The notes: generated by a model not told the origin, from the sequence alone. Shown: positions 52,103 through 61,271, counted from the stretch's first letter. The stretch is 64,000 nt of DNA from Actinokineospora enzanensis DSM 44649 (GCF_000374445.1 NZ_KB894425.1:62001-126000), one strand, 5' to 3'. Numbers and translations are program-made.

Positions 52103-52674
52103 TGCGCAAGCTGCTCGTGGGCGTACTGACCGGAGTGCTCGCCCTGTCCGCGTGCTCGGCCGAAAAGGACGCGGGCACCGACTCGAACTTCGTGTTCGTC
52201 TCACCCGGCGGCAAAACCGACATCACCTACGACGGCCCCGACCGCAAACCCCTGCCGGACATGTCCGGCCCGGACCTGCTCGACGACTCGAAACGACTGT
52301 CCCTCACGGACTACCGCGGCAAGGTGGTGGTGATCAACGTCTGGGGCCAGTGGTGCGGCCCCTGTCGCACCGAGGCGCCAAGGCTGCAAGAGGTCCAGAA
52401 CACCTACGAGGCCAACGGCGTCCAGGTACTCGGCATCGACGTACGCGACAACGACCGCCAAGCCGCCCAGGACTTCGTACGCGACCGGAAGCTCACCTAC
52501 CCGTCCGTGTACGACCCGCCCGGCCGCAGTCTCCTCGCTCTCAAGGGCGTGCCCCGCGCGGTCGTGCCCGCCACGTTCGTGATCGACAAACAGGGCCGGG
52601 TAGCCGCGGTGTTCCTGCGCGACCTGCTGGCCGAGGATCTCGCCCCGGTGTTGGACGAACTCGTCGCGGAATAA
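52102..52674 (+). CDS. ResA/TlpA-like thioredoxin lipoprotein
   Basis: 190 residues. Lipobox LSAC (Cys18), then a TlpA-type thioredoxin fold with WCGPC (Cys85, Cys88), the central IDVRDND insertion and the cis-proline in VVPATFVID. Reduces apocytochrome c thiols for heme attachment in partnership with CcdA. In relatives ccdA follows directly; here 2.8 kb of other genes intervene. ATG 52102 overlaps the phosphatase stop. Confidence 0.9.
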   Translation: MRKLLVGVLTGVLALSACSAEKDAGTDSNFVFVSPGGKTDITYDGPDRKPLPDMSGPDLLDDSKRLSLTDYRGKVVVINVWGQWCGPCRTEAPRLQEVQNTYEANGVQVLGIDVRDNDRQAAQDFVRDRKLTYPSVYDPPGRSLLALKGVPRAVVPATFVIDKQGRVAAVFLRDLLAEDLAPVLDELVAE

Positions 52675-52773
52675 CGACGCCCGAGTCTTGCCCGTCGTCT
52701 TTCTCGGGAAGATGGCCGAATACTGGATAACGGGCAATCCGTTGGTCGGCTGGTCGAGACAGGTCGGAAACGA

Positions 52774-52809
52774 GGTGGCGGGGCGCCCCCTTGCACCCGC
52801 CCCGCCACC
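52774..52809. terminator. Bidirectional hairpin between the ResA-like and sigma-like genes
   Basis: GGTGGCGGGGCG (52774-52785) pairs perfectly with CGCCCCGCCACC (52798-52809) around a 12-base loop, between two convergent genes, 100 bases from one stop and 20 from the other. Confidence 0.65.
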
Positions 52810-52829
52810 GCCGCCCCCGCCCCGTGATT

Positions 52830-53333
52830 TCAGGGGTATTTCTGTGGCAGCCTATCCGATGTCTTCTCCCGAACCCTCCTGCGTATACCTCTGATTGCCC
52901 GGTCGACCTCGCTGATCGGTGTCCCGGTCTTCTGTGAGATTTCTCGGCGGTGGAGTCCGAGGCTCATCATGGCGAGCACCCAGATGTACGGTTCGGTGAG
53001 CGCTCCGCTGTCTTGGAGCAACCGTCTCGCGTCCACCCGGTCGTGCACGGAATCGGAGTGGTCCGCTGTGTCGCCGGGGTCGAGTACGGCCTCGAACCCG
53101 AGCCGGTATTGGGTGGCTTCGATAGTGGCGATGGTTTTGCAACGCCGCCACACCGCCGTGTCGAGCAGTGCGTCGAATCCTTCCGGGTACAGCCTCGGCA
53201 TCGACATGACGGCGACGAAGACGTCGTGCACCACGTCATCGGTGTGCTCGGGCAGGCCGTAGCGCGCGACGATCCGGCGAAGCCGCGGCCTGCGGCGCAC
53301 GCAGCGGGCCCACGCCTGATCGGTGGTCAGCAT
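52830..53333 (-). CDS. Sigma-70-like (ECF-type) protein, orphan
   Basis: 167 residues. A region-2-like segment (PEHTDDVVHDVFVAVMSMP, about 28-46) and a region-4-like HTH (LTEPYIWVLAMMSLGLHRREI, EVDRAIRGIRRRV, about 112-160) are visible, but conserved sigma residues are sparse, so it may be a degenerate sigma or sigma-like regulator. ATG 53333 (MLTTDQAWARC) is the first start giving the conserved part; a longer start at 53453 adds a low-complexity stretch. No anti-sigma gene is adjacent. Its base composition is lower in G+C than its neighbours. Confidence 0.55.
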   Translation of the reverse strand: MLTTDQAWARCVRRRPRLRRIVARYGLPEHTDDVVHDVFVAVMSMPRLYPEGFDALLDTAVWRRCKTIATIEATQYRLGFEAVLDPGDTADHSDSVHDRVDARRLLQDSGALTEPYIWVLAMMSLGLHRREISQKTGTPISEVDRAIRGIRRRVREKTSDRLPQKYP

Positions 53334-53918
53334 GGGAGTCTCGTCGTTCCCCGTTCTGTGCTGATCGGTGGATGGCGCGCGAGGGTGCCGGGAGCGCGTG
53401 CGTACTGTCGATACCCGCATCGCCTCAACCGACACCCTCGCGCAATGGGGCATCCCCTGCTGATGCCCATCGACACACGCCTCGTGTCATGTTCGATCCT
53501 GCGCGGCTCGATACGTCGACGCAATGGTTGTCCTGGGCGGGGGTGATGGACTGGTCCATTTGCGTGAATACTTTCCGCAGCCCGGATTCCGGCTGGTACG
53601 TGCATTCGTGGCCGCGATTTCGCGCAGTGCGCGAGCACGAATGTGGGTGTCGTTGATCGGCGCACTGGTAGGTTGTGGGCGGGTCAATCTCCCGATGTCG
53701 TGCATGGATCGCACCACCGCTCCGCGTCGTCGCTGTAACACAGCGCCGGGGTCTGGGGCACGGCCATAACTATTCTCCCCTCGCTCGGATGCTGCCACCT
53801 CGGTCACTCGAACGCCCTAGACTCCACCAACCGCCGCGGCCGAGATGGGCGCTATCGTGGCTGCACGGTTGCCCGCCGCCGCGGGCAACCGAGGCAAAAT
53901 TCGGGAAAAGCGGCAGGC
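53334..53918. other. Noncoding, lower-G+C interval in the island
   Basis: No convincing gene in either direction. By hand count the 60-base lines at 53521 and 53641 are 57% and 60% G+C, far below the surrounding coding DNA. It must hold the promoters of the divergent sigma-like and GAF-ANTAR genes. Decayed or transferred DNA is possible. Confidence 0.4.
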
Positions 53919-54641
53919 GTGGGCTATGACGGCAGGTCCGGACAGCGGTCCGCGCTGTTGACGTGGCTGTCTTCCGCTGTCGCCGAGTCCGGCGCCGAGC
54001 TCACCCCGGACCTGCTGTGCGCGTTGGCCTGCCGCAGGCTCGAGGTGGACGGCGTGCTCCTGGTGATCTCGGTCGGCAACGGCGCGGTGGCCACGCACGC
54101 GGTGGGCGCCGCGGGTCTGCGGCTCGCCGACCTGGAGCTGACCACCGGGCAGGGGCCGCTGACCACGGCCCGGGCGTCCGGCGTTCCCGTGCTGGTCGGC
54201 GACCTCACCACGCACGCCGCGGCCACTCGGTGGCCGCTGTTCAGCCAGTCGGGCACGGTATCGGACATCGCGGCGGTGTTCGCCTTCCCGATGGCGATCG
54301 GCGCGGTACGCCTCGGGACGTTCGGGGCGTACCGTGTGTCGACCGGCACACTGTCCGCGGTCGCGCTGGTCGAGGCGGCGCTGTTCGCCAGGATGGCCAT
54401 GGACCTCGTGGTCGCCGAGACCGTGCCACTGACCAGACCCCAGATCCACCAAGCCACCGGGATGGTCGCCGTGCAGCTGGGGGTGGACATGTCCGCGGCC
54501 TTCGCCAGCCTGCGGGCCAGGGCGTTCGCGGAGGGGCGCGAGCTTGCCGGACTGGCCGAGGACGTCGTCGCCCGACGGGTGCGCTTCGCCTTGGACCACC
54601 CGGGTACCGACCACGACGACCGACGTGATGAGGGGAGCTGA
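53919..54641 (+). CDS. GAF-ANTAR domain protein, first of a pair
   Basis: 240 residues. A GAF sensor domain (about 20-160; GQGPLTTARASGVPVLVGDL is the usual turn before the ligand pocket) and a C-terminal ANTAR domain (about 170-230; PQIHQATGMVAVQLGV, then SAAFASLRARAF). ANTAR domains bind paired hexaloop hairpins in RNA and prevent transcription termination. GTG 53919. It runs one base ahead of the second GAF-ANTAR gene, so the two are an operon. Confidence 0.82.
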   Translation: MGYDGRSGQRSALLTWLSSAVAESGAELTPDLLCALACRRLEVDGVLLVISVGNGAVATHAVGAAGLRLADLELTTGQGPLTTARASGVPVLVGDLTTHAAATRWPLFSQSGTVSDIAAVFAFPMAIGAVRLGTFGAYRVSTGTLSAVALVEAALFARMAMDLVVAETVPLTRPQIHQATGMVAVQLGVDMSAAFASLRARAFAEGRELAGLAEDVVARRVRFALDHPGTDHDDRRDEGS

Positions 54642-54642
54642 G

Positions 54643-55356
54643 GTGCGGCACCAGCGACTTGTGGAGACCTTCGTCGAACTCGCGGACACGCTCGTCAACG
54701 ACTTCGATGTGATCGAGTTCCTGCACATCCTGGTCGACCGGAGTGTGGAACTGCTCGCCGCGGACGCGGCAGGCCTGCTGCTCGCCACTGCCGACGGCGA
54801 CCTGCACGCGGTCGCCAGTTCGAACGAGGTGGTGTACGAGCTGGAGCTGCATCAGTTGCGCCGGAACCGGGGGCCGTGCGTGCACGCGTACCTCACCGGG
54901 GAGCCGGTCGCCCGCCCCGACCTGGAATCGGTGGACCCGTCGGAGGCCGAGTTCGCCGCGGTCGCGTTGGCGGCTGGCTACCGCGCGGTGTTCGCGATCC
55001 CGATGCGCCTGCGCGCGGAGACGATCGGCGCGCTCAGCCTGTTCCGCGCGGCACCCGGCCCGCTCGACGAGTTGTCCTGGCGCACGGCCAAAGGGCTGGT
55101 GGGCGTGGCCACCATCGGCCTGCTGCAGGCGCGGTCGATCCGGGACCACCAGGTGCTCGCCGAGCAGTTGCAGTACGCGCTCAACAGCCGGATCATCATC
55201 GAGCAGGCCAAGGGGGTGCTCGCCGAGCGGCTCGGGCTCGATGTCGGCCGGGCCTTCGAGGTATTGCGCGGACACGCCCGTGCCCGGTCGATCGGCCTCA
55301 GCGACTTGGCCGAGCTGGTGGTCTCGGGTGCGTGGCGGCCGGAGCCCGACCGCTGA
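54643..55356 (+). CDS. GAF-ANTAR domain protein, second of a pair
   Basis: 237 residues. GAF domain (about 8-150, with ELHQLRRNRGPCVHAYLTGE and the FAIPMRLRAETIGALSLF end strand) and ANTAR (about 165-228; RIIIEQAKGVLAERLGLD, then VGRAFEVLRGHAR). GTG 54643 is fixed by AGGGGAG at 54631-54637, inside the upstream gene's end. A paired arrangement suggests heterodimers or two sensors feeding one set of RNA targets. Confidence 0.85.
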   Translation: MRHQRLVETFVELADTLVNDFDVIEFLHILVDRSVELLAADAAGLLLATADGDLHAVASSNEVVYELELHQLRRNRGPCVHAYLTGEPVARPDLESVDPSEAEFAAVALAAGYRAVFAIPMRLRAETIGALSLFRAAPGPLDELSWRTAKGLVGVATIGLLQARSIRDHQVLAEQLQYALNSRIIIEQAKGVLAERLGLDVGRAFEVLRGHARARSIGLSDLAELVVSGAWRPEPDR

Positions 55357-55458
55357 GCCACCGAGCCGCCTGCCCGCCGTCGACCGGACTCGGGGGCGCG
55401 CTGTGTGACCCAGACCCCCGTGCGGGCCACCCCGCAACGAGGCAGGACGGCCGGTCCC

Positions 55459-55464
55459 TACGCT
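55459..55464 (+). promoter_or_regulatory. -10 TACGCT for ccdA (leaderless)
   Basis: TACGCT lies six bases before GTG 55471, so ccdA has its own promoter despite its separation from the ResA-like gene. Confidence 0.55.
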
Positions 55465-55470
55465 GATCGG

Positions 55471-56241
55471 GTGGACCCGACGCAGCTGGCGATCTCCGGG
55501 CCGCTCGTGGTGGCGGCAGGCCTATCCTTGCTGGCCGGGTTCATCTCGTTCGCGTCTCCCTGTGTGGTGCCGCTCGTGCCCGGTTACTTGGCCTATCTCG
55601 CCGCGCTGGTCGGTGCGGAGGCGCCCGCGGTCAGTGATGGCGAGGAGCGCAAGAGGGGCCGCTACCGGGTGATGGGCGCGGTGGGCCTGTTCGTGCTCGG
55701 TTTCACGGTCGTGTTCGTGGCCGCCGTGGGCAGTCTGGTGTGGCTGGCCGATGCCCTTTCCCTCAACCAGGATCTGCTGCAGCGCGTCGGCGGCGTGTTG
55801 ACCATCGCCATGGCGCTGGTGTTCATCGGGTTGATCCCTGGTCTGCAGAAGGACATCCGCATCCACAAGACCCCGCGGTTCGGCCTGGCGGGCGCGCCCG
55901 TGCTGGGCGCGATCTTCGCGTTGGGGTGGACGCCCTGTCTCGGGCCGACGTTGTCCGGCGTGATGACCATCGCGGCGTCCACCGGTGGTACCGCTGCGCG
56001 CGGGTATCTGCTCGTGGTCGTCTACTGCCTGGGCCTGGGCCTGCCGTTCCTGATCATCGCCCTCGGCGCGCGCTGGGCCGTGCGGGCGACCACCTGGCTG
56101 CGCACGCACGGCCGGGCCATCCAACTGTTCGGCGGGGCGCTGCTGCTGGTGGTGGGCATCCTGCTGGTGACCGGTCTGTGGGGTGACCTGGTGTCCTACC
56201 TGCAAAACGCCTTCGTGTCCGACTTCCGGTTGCCGATATGA
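55471..56241 (+). CDS. ccdA: Cytochrome c biogenesis thiol transporter CcdA
   Basis: 256 residues, six transmembrane helices. The two redox cysteines lie in FASPCVVPLVPGY (first helix) and GWTPCLGPTLSG (fourth helix), as in all CcdA/DsbD-gamma proteins. It passes electrons from cytoplasmic thioredoxin to the ResA-like protein. GTG 55471 is selected over 55405 because the -10 lies just before it. Overlaps resB by four bases (ATGA). Confidence 0.93.
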   Translation: MDPTQLAISGPLVVAAGLSLLAGFISFASPCVVPLVPGYLAYLAALVGAEAPAVSDGEERKRGRYRVMGAVGLFVLGFTVVFVAAVGSLVWLADALSLNQDLLQRVGGVLTIAMALVFIGLIPGLQKDIRIHKTPRFGLAGAPVLGAIFALGWTPCLGPTLSGVMTIAASTGGTAARGYLLVVVYCLGLGLPFLIIALGARWAVRATTWLRTHGRAIQLFGGALLLVVGILLVTGLWGDLVSYLQNAFVSDFRLPI

Positions 56242-57848
56242 CGGTCAGCGATCCCGAGACCGACGACGCGGTCGGCGACGACAAGCCCGCCCAACCCCCC
56301 ACGGGCCCGAGACGGCTGCTCGCGTTCGGCCGCAACACGTGGCGCGGGCTCACCTCGATGCGCACCGCGCTGATCCTGCTGTTCCTGCTCGCGCTGGCCG
56401 CGCTGCCGGGCGCGTTGCTGCCGCAGCGGTCGCTGAACCTGCCCAGGGTTCTCGACTACATCGACGCGCACGGCTGGTGGGGCACGCTGCTCGACCGGCT
56501 GCAGTTCTTCGACGTCTACGCCAGCGTCTGGTTCTCCGCGATCTACCTGCTGTTGTTCATCTCCCTGGTCGGCTGTCTGCTGCCGCGCACCGTCGAGTAC
56601 GCCCGCGCGCTGCGCGCCAAGCCGGTGCTCACCCCGCGCAACCTCAGCCGCCTGCCGCATCACGCGACCACCGAGACCGACACGGCGCCCGAGGAGGTCG
56701 TGGCGGCGGCCAAGACCCGGCTCAAGGGGTGGCGGGTCGTCGAGCGCGCGGAAACCGAGGGCATCAGCCTCAGCGCCGAACGCGGTTACCTGCGCGAAGC
56801 GGGCAACCTGCTGTTCCACTTCGCCATGCTCGGGCTGATCGTGGCGCTCGCGCTGGGCAAGATGTTCAACTACGAAGGCCAGGTCATCGTCCTCGCCGAC
56901 GGCTCCCAGTTCTGCAACTCCGGCACGCTCGGCTACGACTCGTTCCGGCCCGGCCTGCGCGTGGACGGCACCGACCTGGACCCGTTCTGCGTGCGGGTGA
57001 ACAGCTTCGACGCCACCTACCTGCCCAATGGCCAGGCCGAGCAGTTCACCGCGAAAATCGACTACCAGGCGGCCGGCGACCTGGACAGCGGCACCTGGCG
57101 GCCCTACGACCTGCGCGTCAACGAGCCGCTGCGGATCGTCGGGGACCGCGTCTACCTGCTCGGCCGCGGGTACGCGCCGACGTTCACGGTCACCTTCCCG
57201 GACGGGCAACGGCGCACCCAGACCATCCAGTGGCGGCCGGTCGACCAGCTGACCATGCTCTCCGAGGGCGCCACCAAGTTCGACCCGCCCGGCGTCACCG
57301 ACTCGGCCGAGCGGCGGCAGCGGCAGATCGCCATCACCGGCCTGTTCGCGCCGACCGCGCTGATCCAGGACAAGATCCTCAGCTCCAGCCATCCCGCGCT
57401 GCGCGACCCCGCGGTGGCCATCGACGTGATGCGCGGCGACCTGGGGCTGGAGTCCGGGCGCGGGCAGTCCATCTTCGAGATCGACCAGTCGCTGGTGGAC
57501 AGCGGCAGGCTGACCCGGGTGGCCAGGGAGAACCTCAAGCCCGGCGGCGTGATCACCCTGGACGACGGCACGAAGGTCAGCTTCGACGGTGTGGTGCCGT
57601 TCGTGTCGCTGCAGGTCTCGCACGATCCCACGCAGCTGTGGGTGCTGGTGTTCGCGGTCCTGATGATCCTCGGCCTCGGCACCTCGCTGACGATCAAGCG
57701 GCGGCGGGTGTGGGTGCGTGCGACACGGGCCGACGGGGGACGTACGGTGGTGCGCGTCGGCGGTCTCGCTCGCACCGACCAGGCGGGTTACGGCGAGGAG
57801 TTCAGCAGGCTCGCAGCGCAGCTGCTCAGTCCCAGGAGGGATCCCTGA
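56238..57848 (+). CDS. resB: Cytochrome c biogenesis protein ResB (Ccs1)
   Basis: 536 residues. Three N-terminal helices (about 42-62, 95-118, 195-215), a large extracytoplasmic domain and a fourth helix (about 472-490). The ResB family signature begins with RTALILLFLLALAALPGALLP. It forms the heme-handling system II complex with CcsB. Coupled to both neighbours through overlapping stops and starts. Confidence 0.93.
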   Translation: MTVSDPETDDAVGDDKPAQPPTGPRRLLAFGRNTWRGLTSMRTALILLFLLALAALPGALLPQRSLNLPRVLDYIDAHGWWGTLLDRLQFFDVYASVWFSAIYLLLFISLVGCLLPRTVEYARALRAKPVLTPRNLSRLPHHATTETDTAPEEVVAAAKTRLKGWRVVERAETEGISLSAERGYLREAGNLLFHFAMLGLIVALALGKMFNYEGQVIVLADGSQFCNSGTLGYDSFRPGLRVDGTDLDPFCVRVNSFDATYLPNGQAEQFTAKIDYQAAGDLDSGTWRPYDLRVNEPLRIVGDRVYLLGRGYAPTFTVTFPDGQRRTQTIQWRPVDQLTMLSEGATKFDPPGVTDSAERRQRQIAITGLFAPTALIQDKILSSSHPALRDPAVAIDVMRGDLGLESGRGQSIFEIDQSLVDSGRLTRVARENLKPGGVITLDDGTKVSFDGVVPFVSLQVSHDPTQLWVLVFAVLMILGLGTSLTIKRRRVWVRATRADGGRTVVRVGGLARTDQAGYGEEFSRLAAQLLSPRRDP

Positions 57849-58822
57849 TGCCGGTCAACGAGACGCTGGCCAACTACGGCGACTGGCTCTACGGCGCCGC
57901 CGCGCTCGTCTACGTCTTCGCCATGGTCTTCTACACGACCGAGCAGGCGTTCACCCGCCGGGCGAAGAAGTCCGAGCAGGCCGCCGCCAAGGTCCTCGTC
58001 GGCGCGGGCGCGCCGGTCGAACCGGCCTCGGACGCGCCCGCCATCGGGTTGATCGCCGAGGCGCCGCGGCGCAGCCGGGCCGACCGCTTCGGCCGGATGG
58101 CCGTGGCGCTGACCGTGCTGGGCGCGCTGCTGCACCTGGGTTCCATCGTGCTGCGCGGGGTCGCCACCGGGCGCGCGCCGTGGGGCAACATGTACGAGTA
58201 CGGCGCCTCCGCGATGTTCGTCGCCGTGGCCACCTGGCTGGTGCTGATGCGCAAGTTCGACGTGCGCAGGCTCGGCGCGTTCGTGCTCACCCCGGTCGTC
58301 ATCCTGATGTTCCTCGGCGGCACCGCCCTCTACACCGCGGCCGCCCCGGTGCAGCCCGCGCTCCAGTCGTACTGGCTGGTCATCCACGTCTCGGCGGCGA
58401 TCCTGTCCAGCGGGTTGTTCCTGGTGCCCGGCGTGGTCAGCCTGCTCTACCTGGTGAAGGTCAAGCACGACGCGAACCCGGCCAAGTTCGCCAGTCTGGG
58501 CGCCCGGCTGCCCGACGCGGACTCGCTGGACCGGCTGGCCTACCGCACCACGATCTTCGCCTTCCCGATCTACACCTTCGGCATCATCTGCGGCGCGATC
58601 TGGGCTGAGGCCGCCTGGGGCCGGTTCTGGGGCTGGGACCCGAAGGAGACGGTGGCCTTCGTGGCCTGGGTCGTCTACGCCGGGTACCTGCACTCCCGGG
58701 CCACCGCGGGCTGGCGCGGCACGCGCGCGGCCGTGATCAACTCGGTGGCGTTCGGCATGGTGGTGTTCAACCTCTTCTTCATCAACCTGGTCATCGCGGG
58801 GCTCCACTCGTACGCCCGGTAG
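57848..58822 (+). CDS. ccsB: Cytochrome c biogenesis protein CcsB/CcsA
   Basis: 324 residues, eight helices. The tryptophan-rich heme motif is in WGRFWGWDPKETVAF; heme-ligand histidines are expected in LLHLG, VIHVS and LHSRA. It delivers heme to apocytochrome c with ResB. ATG 57848 overlaps the resB stop. A CCCCC/GGGGG stem at 58867-58883 follows but is weak. Confidence 0.93.
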   Translation: MPVNETLANYGDWLYGAAALVYVFAMVFYTTEQAFTRRAKKSEQAAAKVLVGAGAPVEPASDAPAIGLIAEAPRRSRADRFGRMAVALTVLGALLHLGSIVLRGVATGRAPWGNMYEYGASAMFVAVATWLVLMRKFDVRRLGAFVLTPVVILMFLGGTALYTAAAPVQPALQSYWLVIHVSAAILSSGLFLVPGVVSLLYLVKVKHDANPAKFASLGARLPDADSLDRLAYRTTIFAFPIYTFGIICGAIWAEAAWGRFWGWDPKETVAFVAWVVYAGYLHSRATAGWRGTRAAVINSVAFGMVVFNLFFINLVIAGLHSYAR

Positions 58823-58943
58823 TAACGGCGCGCGGCCGACAGCGGTTGCTTGTGCACAGTGAGTTACCCCCTTTCGGTGGGGGCGGCACCGAACGACTAC
58901 CGTCGCAGCTATCCGGGTCGGTGTACGCAGGAGGGGTCTCAGG

Positions 58944-60596
58944 GTGACTGGACGCCATGACGAGTCCGAGGCGGCGTGGCGGCCGCCCGCGGTGCCCGAG
59001 TCCTCCCACCCCGGCTCGCAAGGCGCCGCGCCGCCCGCGGATTTCGGGCCGGACCCGGAGCGAGCGGGGCTGGACGAGGAGGCGGGCACCGACTCCACGG
59101 TGCCGCCCGCGGCCCCGACCGGTGGTGAGCCGGTGAACGAGTCCGACCTCTACGCGCCCGCGCCCGCCGATCCCGCCCAGCCGACGCACGCGCAATCGAC
59201 TTACGCGCAGCCGCCGACCCAGCCCGGTCCGCCCGCGCAGCAGGCAGGCCCGGCTACGCAGGCCGCGCCGCCGCCGGGACCGCCGACCCAGGCCGCGCCG
59301 CCGCCCGGACCCAGGCACCTGAACCAGAACCCGGCCCAGTCCGGTCCGGTTCCCGCGCAGGCGCCCGCGATCCCGCCGCAGCAGGGCATCCCGCAGCAGC
59401 CGGGCAACCCCGCCCAGGCCGCGCCCCGCCCTCCCGTGCCGGTCCCGCCGGGGCCGCCGCACGGTGGTCCCGGGCAGTTTGTCCCGCAGGGGCAGCATGG
59501 GCAGCAGCAGCCGTACGCGCCCGCGCCGTACGGGGCCAACCAGGCGCCGCCGCTGAACCCGTACGCCCCGAACCCCGGCATCTCCGGGCCGCACCCGGTC
59601 AACCCTGGCCAGCGCGGCATGTACGCGGACCCGCAGAACCCGTACGGCAGGCCGCCCGGCCACGGCGAGGAGCTCTCCTCGGCGCGGCTGCTCAAGCAGA
59701 CCAAGCGCGCGCCCAGGTCCGGCTGGCGCAAGGCCGTGTACGTGGCCACCGGGCACCTGGTCAACGTGGGGGAGAGCCCGGCGGACATCCGCCGCCGCGA
59801 GCTGATCGCCCGGGTCAACCAGCCGCTGCGGGGCTGCTACAAGATCGCGATGCTGAGCCTCAAGGGCGGCGTGGGCAAGACCACGACCACCACCACCATC
59901 GGCTCGACGTTCTCGTCGCTGCGCGGCGACCGGGTGATCGCGGTGGACGCCAACCCCGACCGCGGCACGCTCAGCCAGAAGATCCCGCTGGAGACCACCG
60001 CCACGGTCCGGCACCTGCTGCGCGACGCGGGCCGGATCCGCCGCTACAGCGACATCCGCGCCTACACCTCGCAGGGCCCGAGCAGGCTGGAGGTGCTGGC
60101 CAGCGAGCAGGACCCGGCGGTGTCGGAGGCGTTCAGCGAGGACGACTACCGGCGCACGGTGGCGCTGCTCGAACACTTCTACAACATCGTGCTCACCGAC
60201 TGCGGCACCGGTCTGATGCACTCGGCCATGAAGGGCGTCCTGGACGTGGCCGACTCGCTGGTGATCGTGTCCTCCGGCTCGGTTGACGGCGCCCGTAGCG
60301 CCTCGGCCACGCTGGACTGGTTGGACGCGCACGGCTACCGCACGCTGGTCGCCCGCTCGGTTGCGGTGATCAACTCGGTACGGCCCAAGTCCGGCTCGGT
60401 CGACCTGGACAAGCTCGCCCAGCACTTCGGCGCGCGCTGCCGCGCGGTGTGCCGGATCCCGTTCGACCCGCACCTGGAGGAAGGCGCCGAGATCGAGCTG
60501 GAGCGGCTGCAGCCGGACACCCGGCTGGCCCTGCTGGAGATGGCCGCCACGGTGGCCGACGACTTCCCCAACAGCGCGCCGCACCGCCCCAGGTAA
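58944..60596 (+). CDS. ParA/MinD-like ATPase with Pro/Gln-rich N-terminus (Rv0530-like)
   Basis: 550 residues. Residues 1-240 are disordered, rich in Pro, Gln and Gly. The C-terminal 310 residues form a deviant-Walker-A ATPase: LKGGVGKTTTTTTIG (about 309-323), AVDANPDRGTL and LTDCGTG. This architecture is shared with ESX-associated EspI and is typical of actinobacteria. Role unknown. GTG 58944 has an AGGAGGGG seven bases upstream. It follows ccsB as in mycobacteria. Confidence 0.85.
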   Translation: MTGRHDESEAAWRPPAVPESSHPGSQGAAPPADFGPDPERAGLDEEAGTDSTVPPAAPTGGEPVNESDLYAPAPADPAQPTHAQSTYAQPPTQPGPPAQQAGPATQAAPPPGPPTQAAPPPGPRHLNQNPAQSGPVPAQAPAIPPQQGIPQQPGNPAQAAPRPPVPVPPGPPHGGPGQFVPQGQHGQQQPYAPAPYGANQAPPLNPYAPNPGISGPHPVNPGQRGMYADPQNPYGRPPGHGEELSSARLLKQTKRAPRSGWRKAVYVATGHLVNVGESPADIRRRELIARVNQPLRGCYKIAMLSLKGGVGKTTTTTTIGSTFSSLRGDRVIAVDANPDRGTLSQKIPLETTATVRHLLRDAGRIRRYSDIRAYTSQGPSRLEVLASEQDPAVSEAFSEDDYRRTVALLEHFYNIVLTDCGTGLMHSAMKGVLDVADSLVIVSSGSVDGARSASATLDWLDAHGYRTLVARSVAVINSVRPKSGSVDLDKLAQHFGARCRAVCRIPFDPHLEEGAEIELERLQPDTRLALLEMAATVADDFPNSAPHRPR

Positions 60597-60626
60597 GGCG
60601 ATCCCGCCCGGGTCACCCCGGGCGGG

Positions 60627-60821
60627 TCACTGCTGGGGCGGCTGCTCCTCGCCGTCGCCGCGCTTGCGGTGCTCGTCCAACCGGCGCAGGAACTCCGGGT
60701 CGTCGTCGGGCGCGATTCCCGGCACGCGGCCCCGCGACAGCTCGGCGGCCTGACCGCCGAACGCCCGCCACAACAGCACGCCGACGGTGATCGCGCCCAC
60801 CGCGGCGAGCACATACAACAT
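60627..60821 (-). CDS. Small single-helix membrane protein
   Basis: 64 residues: one hydrophobic helix (about 2-19, VLAAVGAITVGVLLW), then a charged cytoplasmic tail ending EEQPPQQ. ATG 60821 has GGAGG eight bases upstream; a GTG at 60830 lies closer to that site and is less likely. Convergent with the ParA-like gene; placed like Rv0531, but no sequence similarity can be claimed. Confidence 0.6.
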   Translation of the reverse strand: MLYVLAAVGAITVGVLLWRAFGGQAAELSRGRVPGIAPDDDPEFLRRLDEHRKRGDGEEQPPQQ

Positions 60822-60910
60822 CCAAGCCACCTCCGAACCGGACTCCGGTGTTCGAGGTTAGCCCGTCCGACGGGCGCGCGGGGGTGCGGTGCCGCGCGCG
60901 TTCACATCGA

Positions 60911-61120
60911 CTACGCGTTGGACTCGGTAGCCTCGGTCGTGAGTTCGGCGAGCAGGGTCTTGACCTCCGACTCGCGGAACCTGCGGTGCCCGCCCGGGGT
61001 CCGGATCGATCCGATGCGGCCCGCGGTGGCCCATCGGGTCACCGTCTTCGGGTCGACCCGGAACAGGGCCGCGACCTCGCCCGGGGTCAGCAACCGCTCT
61101 CCCACGTGCGCCACGGTCAT
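60911..61120 (-). CDS. bldC: Developmental regulator BldC
   Basis: 69 residues, MerR-type winged helix close to Streptomyces BldC (68 residues): LLTPGEVAALFRVDPKTVTRW followed by GRIGSIRTPGGHRRFRESEV. BldC delays sporulation and binds direct repeats cooperatively. ATG 61120 has an AAGGAGG five bases upstream. Divergent from the Lrp-type gene. Confidence 0.92.
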   Translation of the reverse strand: MTVAHVGERLLTPGEVAALFRVDPKTVTRWATAGRIGSIRTPGGHRRFRESEVKTLLAELTTEATESNA

Positions 61121-61257
61121 CGCCGCCTCCTTCTCGGATACATCAGCAAACCTGGAGCATCGTGGCACTTCGCCTATCGGGTACTCGAACGGTTGGGTGA
61201 TAGTAAAGAGGTAGTAAGGGACAAAACGACCTGTTCGGACACGGCCCACGCACGCCG

Positions 61258-61263
61258 TACGCT
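61258..61263 (+). promoter_or_regulatory. -10 TACGCT for the Lrp-type gene (leaderless)
   Basis: TACGCT lies eight bases before GTG 61272. Confidence 0.4.
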
Positions 61264-61271
61264 TGCCACCC

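Noticed and set aside
53487-53807. A 106-codon gene on the minus strand in the island gap
   Set aside because: No domain, no ribosome site, no codon bias like the neighbours; plus-strand frames there are equally likely.
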